Source: Candidatus Bathycorpusculum sp.
Lineage (GTDB): Archaea > Thermoproteota > Bathyarchaeia > Bathyarchaeales > Bathycorpusculaceae
Reading direction: 5' to 3'
NCBI GenBank assembly: GCA_009778385.1
Contig: WRJX01000105.1
Location: 1 to 64,000, forward strand
Length of the DNA stretch: 64,000 bases
A program made the translations under genes and the position numbers. The notes beneath the pieces are model-generated. The model was not told the DNA's origin. It ran no database searches and saw only the letters and a list, made by a program, of their open reading frames with translations. Each line of letters starts with the position of its first letter. Position 1 is the first letter of the stretch. Shown here piece by piece: positions 34,484 through 43,412 of the stretch.

Positions 34484-35152
34484 TCACTTAAGTTTAACTG
34501 CGAAGTCTTTGACCTCTAGGTAGCCAAAGCCACTGTCAAGTTTATGTTTCTGGGTTTCTAGAATTTCAATCTTTTTCTTGAAGTACGGCCCATCGGTTAC
34601 TACCGTATGGTATTCACCACCTTCACCACATGGATCAATGTTACCCAGTTTAAGAATTTCATCATAAAACTGCTTATCAAGCACACGTCCAAGCCAGTCC
34701 ACATCAAGTTTACTAAGATTAGTACGGACAACTGTTGCTTTAAAACCTGCATTTAGGTAGTCAATGTAGATTTGTTTTGTATCACCCATCCATAAGGGTC
34801 TAATTGGTTTTAATCCCACTTCACGGCAAACACGGTTCAACCAACCTTCCTCATGACTATCAATCTCACAAATGTCACCTGTAACTAAACCTTCAACACC
34901 CTTAGCTTTTAGTTCAACAAGAACAGTTTTAAAGTCAAGTTCGTAAGTTTCATTGCTAGTTTGCTTTTTAATCAAGGGAACACCTAATGCGTCTGCTTGG
35001 GCATCTAAAATATCTGAACGTATTAAATGAAATTTTGATTTCTCTTCATTCATCAGAGTTAAAATGTTGACGACTCCGTGGCCTTGCTGTTTTGCCAAAT
35101 ATAAAGCAAAAGCACTATCTTTACCGCCACTCCATGAAGCTGCAACTTGCAT
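34484..35152 (-). CDS. dph6: Dph6-like ATP-pyrophosphatase (diphthine-ammonia ligase family)
   Basis: This 222-residue PP-loop ATP-pyrophosphatase begins with the signature AASWSGGKDSAFALYLA and continues with GVEGLVTGDICEIDSHEEGWLNRVC, then RPLWMGDTKQIY and the C-terminal DPCGEGGEYHTVVTDGP, the hallmark of the diphthine-ammonia ligase family. Dph6 amidates diphthine on translation elongation factor 2 using ATP and ammonia. It lies 12 nt before cobT on the same strand, so it is probably co-transcribed with the cobamide genes. That position leaves room for a different, cobamide-related amidation, but the sequence itself favours Dph6. Confidence 0.8.
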   Translation of the reverse strand: MQVAASWSGGKDSAFALYLAKQQGHGVVNILTLMNEEKSKFHLIRSDILDAQADALGVPLIKKQTSNETYELDFKTVLVELKAKGVEGLVTGDICEIDSHEEGWLNRVCREVGLKPIRPLWMGDTKQIYIDYLNAGFKATVVRTNLSKLDVDWLGRVLDKQFYDEILKLGNIDPCGEGGEYHTVVTDGPYFKKKIEILETQKHKLDSGFGYLEVKDFAVKLK

Positions 35153-35436
35153 TTCTTTACTCTACCTTAACTTGTTAACATTGTTTAATTGATTTAAAGT
35201 TTAATGTTTTGAAAAGTAAAATAAAAAATTTAGCGATCCTACAAAGTAACCCTTTCATTATGTACCAACAAACCGTATAGAAACTTCTTGCCATAAAACA
35301 GACAAGAGCCTAACGATTATTCGAGAAAGAGTATGTAGACTTGACTGTATTGATCATCAAATGTTGCTCCAGTAGAGAAGACAATGAATAGGTTTTAACT
35401 AGATAATACGAGAAGTCTATTGAAAAGAAGGATGGA

Positions 35437-36252
35437 TCAGGGGTTTTTTAGATGGTTTATAATGTTTTCAAAGATGATTTTACCATCGCCGTATTGTGTC
35501 ATGTGTGTTTTGTTTGTCCAGTCAGGTTCTTGCCACCAGTACATTGCGCGTTCTGGGTGAGGCATTAGACCAAAGATTGTGCCTTCTTTATTGCAGATAC
35601 CTGCAATATCATAGTATGTACCATTGGGGTTAGTTGGGTAGACTCCGTTTGCAGGTACACCGTTTTCGTCACAGTAACGGAAAACAAGCATGTCATTGTC
35701 GATTAGTTTCTGTAGCAGTTGTTTTTCTTTTTCAACTGGAAACAGGAAGCGACCTTCACCATGAGCGATTGGGATTTTGAGGATTTTACCTTGTGGGATT
35801 TTGTTTGTGAACAGGCATTTTCCTTTATTTTCGTTTTTTAGGTAAATCCATTTGCATTTGAAACCCTGTGGAACATTGGTGGTTAGTGCTGCTTCTGGGT
35901 ATTGACTTGTGCCTTCAAATCCAGGTAGTAATCCATATTCGACAAGGATTTGAAAGCCGTTGCAGATACCAAGGATCGGTCTGTTTTCATCTATGAACTG
36001 TTTCATCTGCTTACCCAGTTTTGTGTTTAGTGATCTTGCAAAGATTACACCGGAACGGACATAATCACCAAATGAGAAGCCGCCTGGAAAAACAAGCATG
36101 TTATAATCTAGCAGGTTGTTATGCTTTGCTAGTTCGTTGATATGTTTAATTTCTGCTTGTGCACCGAGTTCTTGGAAAGCTCTTGCTGTTTCGGCGTCAC
36201 AGTTAGTTCCGCCTACACGCATGACACAAACTTTGATTTCTTGGGTTTTCAT
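35437..36252 (-). CDS. purQ: PurQ, glutaminase subunit of FGAM synthase
   Basis: This class I glutamine amidotransferase of about 271 residues supplies ammonia to PurL in purine synthesis. The start is MKTQEIKVCVMRVGGTNCD. The oxyanion strand is LVFPGGFSFGDYVRSG, the nucleophile elbow is GICNGFQILVEYG, and the catalytic His-Glu appears in MPHPERAMYWW. The ATG at 36252 has GGAGAT about 7 nt upstream and begins 2 nt after the purL stop. A longer frame to 36285 would overlap purL and is less likely. It is the last gene of purM-purS-purL-purQ. Confidence 0.93.
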   Translation of the reverse strand: MKTQEIKVCVMRVGGTNCDAETARAFQELGAQAEIKHINELAKHNNLLDYNMLVFPGGFSFGDYVRSGVIFARSLNTKLGKQMKQFIDENRPILGICNGFQILVEYGLLPGFEGTSQYPEAALTTNVPQGFKCKWIYLKNENKGKCLFTNKIPQGKILKIPIAHGEGRFLFPVEKEKQLLQKLIDNDMLVFRYCDENGVPANGVYPTNPNGTYYDIAGICNKEGTIFGLMPHPERAMYWWQEPDWTNKTHMTQYGDGKIIFENIINHLKNP

Positions 36253-36254
36253 TT

Positions 36255-38633
36255 TTAGATCTCCACGCTTAAAGTTTTCTTCCATGCGGCACGTAGTTCT
36301 GAAAGCTCAGCATCAACTATTAAACCATCATTTAAGCCGTGAATTTGTAATTTTTCGGTTTTTGTTACTTCTCCAATTAGGGCGCAACTGGTTTTCATTA
36401 GTGCCTCAAAGTCATAACGGTCCTTGGGTGATACTTCAATTAGAAAGCGGCTGTTAGATTCAGAGAACAGTAGAAAGTCATTTCGGGTAATTGCTTTGTT
36501 AGGCACTGCTTTGAGGTCAAGTGTCATGCCTATGTTACTTGCAAACGCCATTTCTGCTGCTGCAACTGCTAGTCCGCCTTCGGAGAGGTCGTGACAGGAT
36601 TTTATCAAACCGTTGCTGATGGCTTTTGTAAAGTTATAGTAGTTTTTGCGTGCTTTGTTCATGTGTAGTTTGGGTACGTTTGCGCCAAGGTAGCCTTTGA
36701 GTTTGTAATATTCTGAACCGCCCAGTTCGGGGTAGGTGTTACCAAGAATGTAAAGCAGGTTTTCGGGTGCTTTAAGTTCCATTGAAACGGTTGATCGTAT
36801 GTCTGGAACAATGCCGATTGCTGTGATTAGCAGGGTTGGTGTAACGGGGCCCATTGGGGATTCGTTGTAGAGGCTATCTTTGCCTGAAATAAATGGTGTT
36901 CGGTAGGCTTTTGCTATGTTATAGCAGGCTTGACATGCGCGTACCAGAGAGCCAAGTCGTTCGGTTTTTTCGGGGTTGCCCCAGGTGAAATTGTCAAGTA
37001 GTGCAATTCTGCGTCCGCCTACGGCTAGGTTGTTTCTTATTGCTTCATCGATAGCTGAAGCTGCCATCCAGTAGGCATCAATTTTGCCGTAGTTCGGATT
37101 CATGCCACATGAAATTGCAAGTCCTTTCCATGAGTTGTCAAGTGGTTTTAAGACTGCGGCATCGTTGGGGCCAGCATATTTACCTTGGAAGGGTTTGAGT
37201 GTGGTGTTACCTTTAACTTCATGGTCATAAGTTCGAACCACACTTTCTTTGCTTGCAATGTTTGGCGTTCCAAGTAGTTGCATTAGGGTTTGGGTAAGGT
37301 TGGTTGGTTCGGTAAACTCTGGTTCGGTAAATGTAGGGAGTTCAAGAGTGGCTTTTTTTGTAGTTGTATACGTGTTAAATAAGAAGTTCATGTCCAAGTT
37401 TGCAACGGTTGTATTTTGGTAGGTGAGTTTTAGTCGACGTTCTTTGGTTAATTGTCCAATTGCGGTTGCTTCTACATCTTCTTGTTCAAAAATTGCTAGT
37501 ACAGCTTCCAAGTTTTCTGGAGGGATAGTGAACAGTTGACGTTCTTGAGATTCTGAGATGTAAATTTCCCATGGTGCGAGTCCTTGATATTTTAGTGGAA
37601 CCTTTGAGAGTTCAACGGTTACGCCACATCCGTATCGTTCAGCTGTTTCGCCTACGCCTGAGGATAGACCACCGCCACCAAGGTCAGTTGTTGCTGAAGC
37701 TAGTTGGCGGTCGCGGATAATTATGATTGCCCGTTTGAGTTTTTCTTCCTCTATGGGGTCTGCGATTTGTACGGCTGGGCGACTGACTTCTTCAGATTTT
37801 TCGGTTAGTTCAGCGGAGGCAAATGTGACGCCGTGTATACCGTCTCTGCCTGTTTTTCCGCCTGCTATAACGATGTAGTCGCCGACTTTGGCATTTTTAG
37901 CGTATTTGTTGAGAGGTAAAAGGCCGATGCAACCGCAGTAGACTGTGACATTGCCCGTATAGGATTCGTCAAAGTAGATTGCACCATTAACTGTTGGAAT
38001 GCCCATGTTGTTACCATATGCGCTGATACCTGCTGTAACGCCTCTGTAGACGTATTTTGGGTGTTTAACACCTGTGGGGAGTTTATTGTAATCAAAATCT
38101 AAGGGACCAAACCCCAAAACGTCAGTGCAAGCAATTGGGTCAGCCCACACGCCAAGAATGTCTCGGATTACTCCGCCAACGCCGGTTGCTGCTCCACCAA
38201 AGGGTTCCACAGCAGATGGATGATTATGAGTTTCAACTTTTGCTGCTATACCATAGCCCTTGTCAAATTTGACAATACCTGCGTTGTCCTCAAAAACGCT
38301 AAAACACCAAGGAGCATTAATTTCTTTGGTTGCCTTGGCAATGTAGGTTTTAAATAGGCTGTTAATTTCTTTGCCATCAAAGAGGATTTTGCCTCTGAAA
38401 GTTTTATGGCAACAATGTTCAGACCATGTCTGACTGATTGTTTGAAGTTCTACATCTGATGGATTACGGTTTTCACTTTTAAAGTAGGCCTGCACGGCTT
38501 TCATTTCATCAAAACTTAAGCCTAAAGCAAGTTCATTATTAACTTCAATAAGATCAGTGTCCATAGCTTTAGCTAATGCTACTTCAAGGACATTACTTGC
38601 CACGGTGCTTCGCATGTAAATATTAGAAGCCAT
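36255..38633 (-). CDS. purL: PurL, FGAM synthase large (synthetase) subunit
   Basis: This 792-residue small-type PurL uses ATP and ammonia to convert FGAR to FGAM. Recognisable blocks include SQTWSEHCCHKTFRGKI near residue 70, KVETHNHPSAVEPFGGAATGVGG (the FGAR/ATP site), GKTGRDGIHGVTFASAEL, a TDLGGGGLSSGVGE segment, and in the second half NFTWGNPE, FISGKDSLYNE and SCHDLSEGGLAVAAAEMAF. It is slightly longer than many archaeal small PurLs (about 720-770), with the extra length spread through the second half. It overlaps the purS stop by one base and purQ follows 2 nt later, so the subunits are made together. Confidence 0.95.
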   Translation of the reverse strand: MASNIYMRSTVASNVLEVALAKAMDTDLIEVNNELALGLSFDEMKAVQAYFKSENRNPSDVELQTISQTWSEHCCHKTFRGKILFDGKEINSLFKTYIAKATKEINAPWCFSVFEDNAGIVKFDKGYGIAAKVETHNHPSAVEPFGGAATGVGGVIRDILGVWADPIACTDVLGFGPLDFDYNKLPTGVKHPKYVYRGVTAGISAYGNNMGIPTVNGAIYFDESYTGNVTVYCGCIGLLPLNKYAKNAKVGDYIVIAGGKTGRDGIHGVTFASAELTEKSEEVSRPAVQIADPIEEEKLKRAIIIIRDRQLASATTDLGGGGLSSGVGETAERYGCGVTVELSKVPLKYQGLAPWEIYISESQERQLFTIPPENLEAVLAIFEQEDVEATAIGQLTKERRLKLTYQNTTVANLDMNFLFNTYTTTKKATLELPTFTEPEFTEPTNLTQTLMQLLGTPNIASKESVVRTYDHEVKGNTTLKPFQGKYAGPNDAAVLKPLDNSWKGLAISCGMNPNYGKIDAYWMAASAIDEAIRNNLAVGGRRIALLDNFTWGNPEKTERLGSLVRACQACYNIAKAYRTPFISGKDSLYNESPMGPVTPTLLITAIGIVPDIRSTVSMELKAPENLLYILGNTYPELGGSEYYKLKGYLGANVPKLHMNKARKNYYNFTKAISNGLIKSCHDLSEGGLAVAAAEMAFASNIGMTLDLKAVPNKAITRNDFLLFSESNSRFLIEVSPKDRYDFEALMKTSCALIGEVTKTEKLQIHGLNDGLIVDAELSELRAAWKKTLSVEI

Positions 38634-38881
38634 TATTGTTCCACTATGTCTATTGTATAGTTATCTTTAGTTGGATTTGCAAGCAAGCGTTTGCTCATTT
38701 CTTCAGCTTTTACCTTTGCTTCAACGAGTGTTGTGGCTTCAAGTGTGACAGTATATACTTTGCTTACATCTACTCTTTCAACTTGATAGTTGAGTTCTTT
38801 TAACAGATGCGCAATGGTTTCGCCTTCAGGGTTACTGTGCCCGGGCTTTAGGCTTACCTCTATTTTAGCAGCGTATTTCAT
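38633..38881 (-). CDS. purS: PurS, FGAM synthase small subunit
   Basis: An 82-residue PurS (MKYAAKIEVSLKPGHSNPEG, then VERVDVSKVYTVTL), the small alpha/beta protein that bridges PurL and PurQ and forms the ammonia path in FGAM synthase. The length is normal. Its stop overlaps the purL start by one base, and purM lies 59 nt downstream of its start on the other side, in the same minus-strand operon. Upstream shows no strong ribosome-binding site. Confidence 0.92.
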   Translation of the reverse strand: MKYAAKIEVSLKPGHSNPEGETIAHLLKELNYQVERVDVSKVYTVTLEATTLVEAKVKAEEMSKRLLANPTKDNYTIDIVEQ

Positions 38882-38940
38882 GAGTCTTTAATTGGGAATA
38901 TAGTAGATTTAAACGCTTTCATCGAAATGGAAGCAAAAGT

Positions 38941-40020
38941 TTAGGTTAAAATCATCCGTTTACCATTATAGATAACTTCAACTGTTTGTTTATCTGTAAT
39001 TTCGCCAATAACGTCGGCTTCAACACCAGTATAATCAAGGATACTCATCGCTTGGTCAAAATCTGTTTTATCTACAACGATACCAAAACCCCAACCCATG
39101 TTGAAAGTTTTGAACATCTCCTCGTCTGAGATAGAGTAGCCTAATTCAGTAGCGGTTTTCTGCATTAAAGCGAAAATTGGTTGAGGATGAAAATGATCAA
39201 ACCTAAAACCGATACCTGGTGAAGCATGAGTGAGATTGTTGAATTTGGTGTAGGCATCACCTGTTATGTGTACTGCTGCTTTAATTTTTATCTTGGAGAC
39301 CAGTTTGAGGAGGGGTTTAACGTAAATTTTGGTTGGTTCAAGAGCTTCTAGTCCTATTTCACGGTTTAAGTCTTCTGGGATGTCAGTTGGCTCGAATTTT
39401 CCACCCCATTGTTTGAAGAGAATTTTGCGGGCAAGTGTGATGCCATTACTGTGTAGGCCACTACTGGCAAGTCCGATAATGGGATCTCCGGGTTTGATGT
39501 TCTCACCAGTAATTAGGTCTTTTTTGTTTACTGTACCAATGGATGTGATAACCATGTCAAAGCCGGTGTTTTGGTTTATACCTTTAATTATTTCTGCTAC
39601 GTCACCAATTTCGCCGCCAGTAACTGGGCAGCCTGACTCAATTGCCCCTTCTGCAACACCGGTTAACCAGTTTTTAACTAGATCAGGGTTGCTTTCTTGG
39701 GCGTGAATGTTGTCGGCAATTGCAAGGGGTTTTGCGCCTGAACGTATGACATCGTTTACTGCCATGGCGACTGCGTCTATACCGATAGTGTCATATTTTT
39801 TGGTTAATTGGGCAATTAGTATTTTGGTACCTACACCTTCAATGACAAGGTCAAGATACTGATCTTGTCCTATGGGGAAAATGTTTCCGTAAGGCAGTTT
39901 TAAGACTGGACCAAAAAAGCTTTGCTTATAAGTTTCTTGCAGAATACTGAGTTGTTTTTTTGATTCTACTCTTTGCTTACGGTTTACTCCTGCATCATCA
40001 TAAGTGTAGTTTTTTGGCAT
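38941..40020 (-). CDS. purM: PurM, AIR synthase
   Basis: This 359-residue phosphoribosylformylglycinamidine cyclo-ligase converts FGAM to AIR with ATP. It has the start YTYDDAGVNRKQR, VIEGVGTKILIAQL, IGIDAVAMAVNDVIRSGAKPL (the conserved PurM/PurL superfamily segment), VTGGEIGDVAEII, LASSGLHSNGITLAR and the C-terminal FNMGWGFGIVVDK. It is the first gene of the purine operon, so the substrate flow is PurL/Q/S then PurM. The 308-nt gap upstream to the tRNA gene holds its promoter. Confidence 0.95.
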   Translation of the reverse strand: MPKNYTYDDAGVNRKQRVESKKQLSILQETYKQSFFGPVLKLPYGNIFPIGQDQYLDLVIEGVGTKILIAQLTKKYDTIGIDAVAMAVNDVIRSGAKPLAIADNIHAQESNPDLVKNWLTGVAEGAIESGCPVTGGEIGDVAEIIKGINQNTGFDMVITSIGTVNKKDLITGENIKPGDPIIGLASSGLHSNGITLARKILFKQWGGKFEPTDIPEDLNREIGLEALEPTKIYVKPLLKLVSKIKIKAAVHITGDAYTKFNNLTHASPGIGFRFDHFHPQPIFALMQKTATELGYSISDEEMFKTFNMGWGFGIVVDKTDFDQAMSILDYTGVEADVIGEITDKQTVEVIYNGKRMILT

Positions 40021-40328
40021 ACTTGGTTATTTCTCCAGTATATATTGATGTGTAACTTTGTTAGAGATAACAATTTTGCTTTGACACATAGCTTAACATC
40101 GTTACAATACCTGCTGTTTTCTTCTACTACTATTACTTAACGACTCTTATTTCAGCGATAGATTATTTAAATTGGTCTCTCAGTCAGCATGTTTTCAAAA
40201 TTTTAATTGTTCAACACATAGACATTTTAAAGGAGTAGAATTCAAGGGGTAGTTATTTTGTGTTTGTGAGAGGAAATAAAAACTTATATTTAGCCTGCCT
40301 TAACAATTTTTTAAGCTGCAGGTTTTGT
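40021..40328. other. Intergenic region with purM and tRNA promoters
   Basis: This 308-nt gap separates purM (minus) from tRNA-Gly (plus). It contains the tRNA TATA box (40283-40291) and the purM leader. I see no gene or clear repeat in the remainder. Confidence 0.5.
40283..40291 (+). promoter_or_regulatory. TATA box of tRNA-Gly
   Basis: CTTATATTT preceded by an A-rich BRE-like run lies about 42 nt before the mature tRNA 5' end, predicting a short 5' leader of about 16 nt. Confidence 0.5.
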
Positions 40329-40404
40329 GCGGTCGTAGTCTAGCTTGGTAGGACATCAGCTTCCCAAGCTGAATACTCGGGTTCAAATCCCGGCGGCTGC
40401 ACCA
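40329..40404 (+). tRNA. tRNA-Gly (anticodon CCC), CCA encoded
   Basis: The 76-nt cloverleaf reads on the plus strand. The acceptor arm GCGGTCG pairs with CGGCTGC (two G-U pairs), followed by discriminator A and a genome-encoded CCA (40402-40404). The anticodon stem TCAGC/GCTGA encloses the loop TTCCCAA, giving anticodon CCC for the glycine codon GGG. The T arm CGGGTTCAAATCCCG is standard. There is no intron in the anticodon loop. Confidence 0.95.
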
Positions 40405-40570
40405 AATACACGAGCACTCTAAAATGTACGCTAAACAAAAATGCATCATAAAAAAGCAAGCCACAGGCTACATAATAAATAAAATTGATTTTTTAGTAAA
40501 AACAACAAAAGTTAATGCATAAACTTGACAGGTGTACGTGTCTGTGGAATTGGCATTGCTTGTTTTTTAT

Positions 40571-40582
40571 GCAAAAAAATAG
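40571..40582 (-). terminator. Oligo-T terminator of the surface-protein gene
   Basis: Read on the minus strand, this gives CTATTTTTTTGC starting about 17 nt after the stop at 40599, matching an archaeal oligo-U termination signal. No hairpin is obvious. Confidence 0.4.
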
Positions 40583-40598
40583 AAGAATACAGGGGGAC

Positions 40599-43412
40599 CT
40601 ACTTGTGGTAGGTTTTGGATGTGGGAGTAGAGGAAACAGATTGTTTCTGGTTGGTTTCGTCTTTATGGAGTTTGAACACAAACAATACGCATATGATTTC
40701 TACCGCAAGGATGACAGCGTTCGCAATAGTCCACTTATCCACTATACCCATTGGGAGGCTCGTATTCTCGGTTAGCAGAAACACAACGATACCTATGATA
40801 CCCAAGGTAATGGCTGCGATTAACCACATAGTTCTATGTTGTGCATACTTTTTGTTGTGGTACTGCTTGTTGTGTTTTGCTCCATACTGGTTCTGTTCAT
40901 CCGTCTCAGCTTTTGTCTTCCTTAGCAACAATGCATGGATGGTTATTATAGCCGCCAGTATAACACCAGCTATACTAAGTATTAGATTCACAACCGCCCA
41001 CTCTGATACCTTTGACGTTTCATCATCAGTATCGCCACTATTTGATGGCGAGAACTCTCTCATACTATCATCTGATGTTGTGTCATCTGTTGAATTATCT
41101 GAAGCTGCGTCATCTGTTGAATTATCTGAAGCTGCGTCATCTGTTGAATTATCTGAAGCTGCGTCATCTGTTGAATTTGTCAGTCTGTATTGTGCTGTAA
41201 CTGTAAGATCTGCTGTCACATTAGTAAAGGTGCGATCCCAACCTGTAAAGATATAATCAGCTCTTGTTGGATTCGCCGGAGCAGTAGCATCACCACCATA
41301 AGACACCGACTCAGACTTCAAAAGCACCCCATCCCAATCCACAAACCGTACTGTAAATAGGGTACGCTGTTCCTGTTCCCATTGTGCTACATAGTCAGCA
41401 TTACCTGTCACTGTCTCACTGGGTATAGGTAGCCAGCCTGTAAACTTCCAACCGGCATCACCTGTTACTGTAGGTGTATTAGGAGTTGGATCACCATAGG
41501 AAAGATCGCTAAAGTTTATTGCAGTAAACGTGCCATGTGTACCAGGTTGATATGTTACTGTGTACAGATTAGTATCAACTTGTATCCACACTGCATACAG
41601 TACTGTGTCATCCATGATGTTAAAAGTTGAACCAACTGTATAAGCTACCTTGTCCGCATTGGAACTCAATGCCCACCCAAGGAAGTCATAGTTATCTTTA
41701 CTCAGGTCACCCTGACCTAGTACTATCACTTGATCTCCACTATCATATGGACTGTGTCCATCTATAGGCGCTGTACCGCGAGTGTGACCATTACCATCAT
41801 AGATTAACGCGTAACATGTTACCTCATCTTCAACCCCACTCCAATATGCAGTCAACTCAACGTTACCCGTTGTACCTACAGGGATGCCATAAAGAGTTAC
41901 TGGATCAACTACACTTGGCTGACTACCGTCAAAGTATGTTACCGTCCAACCTAAAAAGTCATAACCCGGCCTAGATGGATCAGCTATACTAATTGGGAAA
42001 GCATCTTCCACAGTGTAAGAAGTTGGATTATCCTTAGCATTATCGCCGCCCTTTAGCACATATGTGATACTATATGGAATAACTGTCCACTGTGCATAAA
42101 GAGTAACATCTTCATCTGACATAGTAAATGTATCTCCAGGCACATACGGAGCGCCGGCACCGTCTTTTTGCGTGTTCCAGTTTACAAAGTCATAGCCCGC
42201 CCTAACCATATTGCCTTTAGTGAGTACAATTACAGAGCCACCGCTTAGATAGCAATTTGCGTCAACTGGTACAGTACCATCAGTGTTACCGTTACCGTTA
42301 TAGCTCACAGCAAACGTCTTAGCCTCGCCCTCAGTTATCAAAATGTAGCAATTATTACTATTATTGGATAAATCTGTTACAACATTATTACCATCCCAGT
42401 TAAAGGCAACACTTTTACTAGTTGTGGTATATTGATAAGTTTTGCCTCCTACAATAGGAGCATGACCACCTCCAGAGGTAACATGTACTTCATAAGTAAG
42501 AACTTCAACATCATCACCAAAACCGCTGTTGGCACCAGGTTTTATCCAAAATTGATAAGTACTTTGGCCCTTAGTCCACAAACAACCCCATGTATAATCG
42601 TTACAGTCATCAGGAGATTTATTCATTCCAACCCACTGGTAATCTTTTCCGTTAATAGAAGCGCTACTACCCTGTGGTAATATGAAGCTAAAACCTATGG
42701 GATCGATAATTTTTATATATTTAAATCCATTACCAGCATTCCAATTGAATTCAGGTACTAAAAAAGCCTCTTCTTCAATGTCCTGCTCCACCCAGTAATA
42801 ACCGTTACCAGCAGCAGGTGTAAAAGTGGCTGTAACACCATCATCAGCATAATAAAATGTATCCAGTTCCCATCCGGAGTTTAGTTGTAAAGTAAAGCTG
42901 ACGTGTTCATTGCCATTTATTTGATTTTCAGATATTTCCCAGATTATGTCGTTACCAACTTGTGAAAGCCCTGATGGTAATGGTGACTCTACACTAAATT
43001 GAGAATCTAAGGTATAGGTAAAAATAACTGTAGAACCCTCTGCCAATGGAGATAAGCCGTCATACTCACATAGCTTAATGAGTAAAGTAATGATGAAGGC
43101 ATCATTGTCGTCGTCATATGCGACGTTTTTGTCTGTCCATACCTGTCCAGGTTGTAATACAGGAGCACTAGTTTGAGATTCAACATAAGTTTTTTTAAAC
43201 TGGTCTGGGATTGGTATACTACCCACATCAGTGCCGCTTGTATGTACTGCTAATGGTGCTAAACTAAGAAATAGTATTAACGTGATTGTGAGCACCATTT
43301 TTAAGCTGAACATTCGTTTAAATGTCTTGAGGGAAAACAGGTTTTTATTATAAGTTCGTGCCTGAGTTAACCGGTTTACTTTTGTTGTTGTATTAATGTT
43401 CCAGTTATTCAT
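40599..43412 (-). CDS. Large InlB-repeat (Flg_new) surface adhesin-like protein
   Basis: This 937-residue exported protein has a signal peptide or anchor FSLKMVLTITLILFLSLAPLAV (about residues 34-55), followed by an N-terminal beta-rich domain of about 320 residues. Next come at least four InlB-type B repeats (e.g. VRAGYDFVNWNTQKDGAGAPYVPG with YAQWTV, PGYDFLGWTV, DNYDFLGWAL, ADYIFTGWDRTF). A low-complexity TDDAASDNS linker repeated about three times leads to three C-terminal membrane helices (LILSIAGVILAAIITIHALLL, MWLIAAITLGIIGIVVFLL, ANAVILAVEIICVLFVF). Such proteins bind surfaces or other cells. The repeat type is commonest in bacteria and gut archaea, suggesting transfer, but this is inference. 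The strong GGAGGG ribosome-binding site lies in a hairpin just before the ATG. Confidence 0.85.
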   Translation of the reverse strand: MNNWNINTTTKVNRLTQARTYNKNLFSLKTFKRMFSLKMVLTITLILFLSLAPLAVHTSGTDVGSIPIPDQFKKTYVESQTSAPVLQPGQVWTDKNVAYDDDNDAFIITLLIKLCEYDGLSPLAEGSTVIFTYTLDSQFSVESPLPSGLSQVGNDIIWEISENQINGNEHVSFTLQLNSGWELDTFYYADDGVTATFTPAAGNGYYWVEQDIEEEAFLVPEFNWNAGNGFKYIKIIDPIGFSFILPQGSSASINGKDYQWVGMNKSPDDCNDYTWGCLWTKGQSTYQFWIKPGANSGFGDDVEVLTYEVHVTSGGGHAPIVGGKTYQYTTTSKSVAFNWDGNNVVTDLSNNSNNCYILITEGEAKTFAVSYNGNGNTDGTVPVDANCYLSGGSVIVLTKGNMVRAGYDFVNWNTQKDGAGAPYVPGDTFTMSDEDVTLYAQWTVIPYSITYVLKGGDNAKDNPTSYTVEDAFPISIADPSRPGYDFLGWTVTYFDGSQPSVVDPVTLYGIPVGTTGNVELTAYWSGVEDEVTCYALIYDGNGHTRGTAPIDGHSPYDSGDQVIVLGQGDLSKDNYDFLGWALSSNADKVAYTVGSTFNIMDDTVLYAVWIQVDTNLYTVTYQPGTHGTFTAINFSDLSYGDPTPNTPTVTGDAGWKFTGWLPIPSETVTGNADYVAQWEQEQRTLFTVRFVDWDGVLLKSESVSYGGDATAPANPTRADYIFTGWDRTFTNVTADLTVTAQYRLTNSTDDAASDNSTDDAASDNSTDDAASDNSTDDTTSDDSMREFSPSNSGDTDDETSKVSEWAVVNLILSIAGVILAAIITIHALLLRKTKAETDEQNQYGAKHNKQYHNKKYAQHRTMWLIAAITLGIIGIVVFLLTENTSLPMGIVDKWTIANAVILAVEIICVLFVFKLHKDETNQKQSVSSTPTSKTYHK
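41080..41177 (-). repeat. 27-bp tandem repeat (about 3.6 copies) coding a TDDAASDNS linker
   Basis: Units at 41080-41106, 41107-41133, 41134-41160 and a partial one to 41177 are nearly identical (GCGTCATCTGTTGAATTATC plus 7 nt). The 27-bp period keeps the frame, so copy number can change by slippage without breaking the adhesin. It is inside a coding region, with no spacers, and is not CRISPR. Confidence 0.9.

Noticed and set aside
41080-41177. Short direct repeats that might suggest a CRISPR array
   Set aside because: The 27-bp units are contiguous with no spacers, keep the adhesin frame and encode a TDDAASDNS linker.
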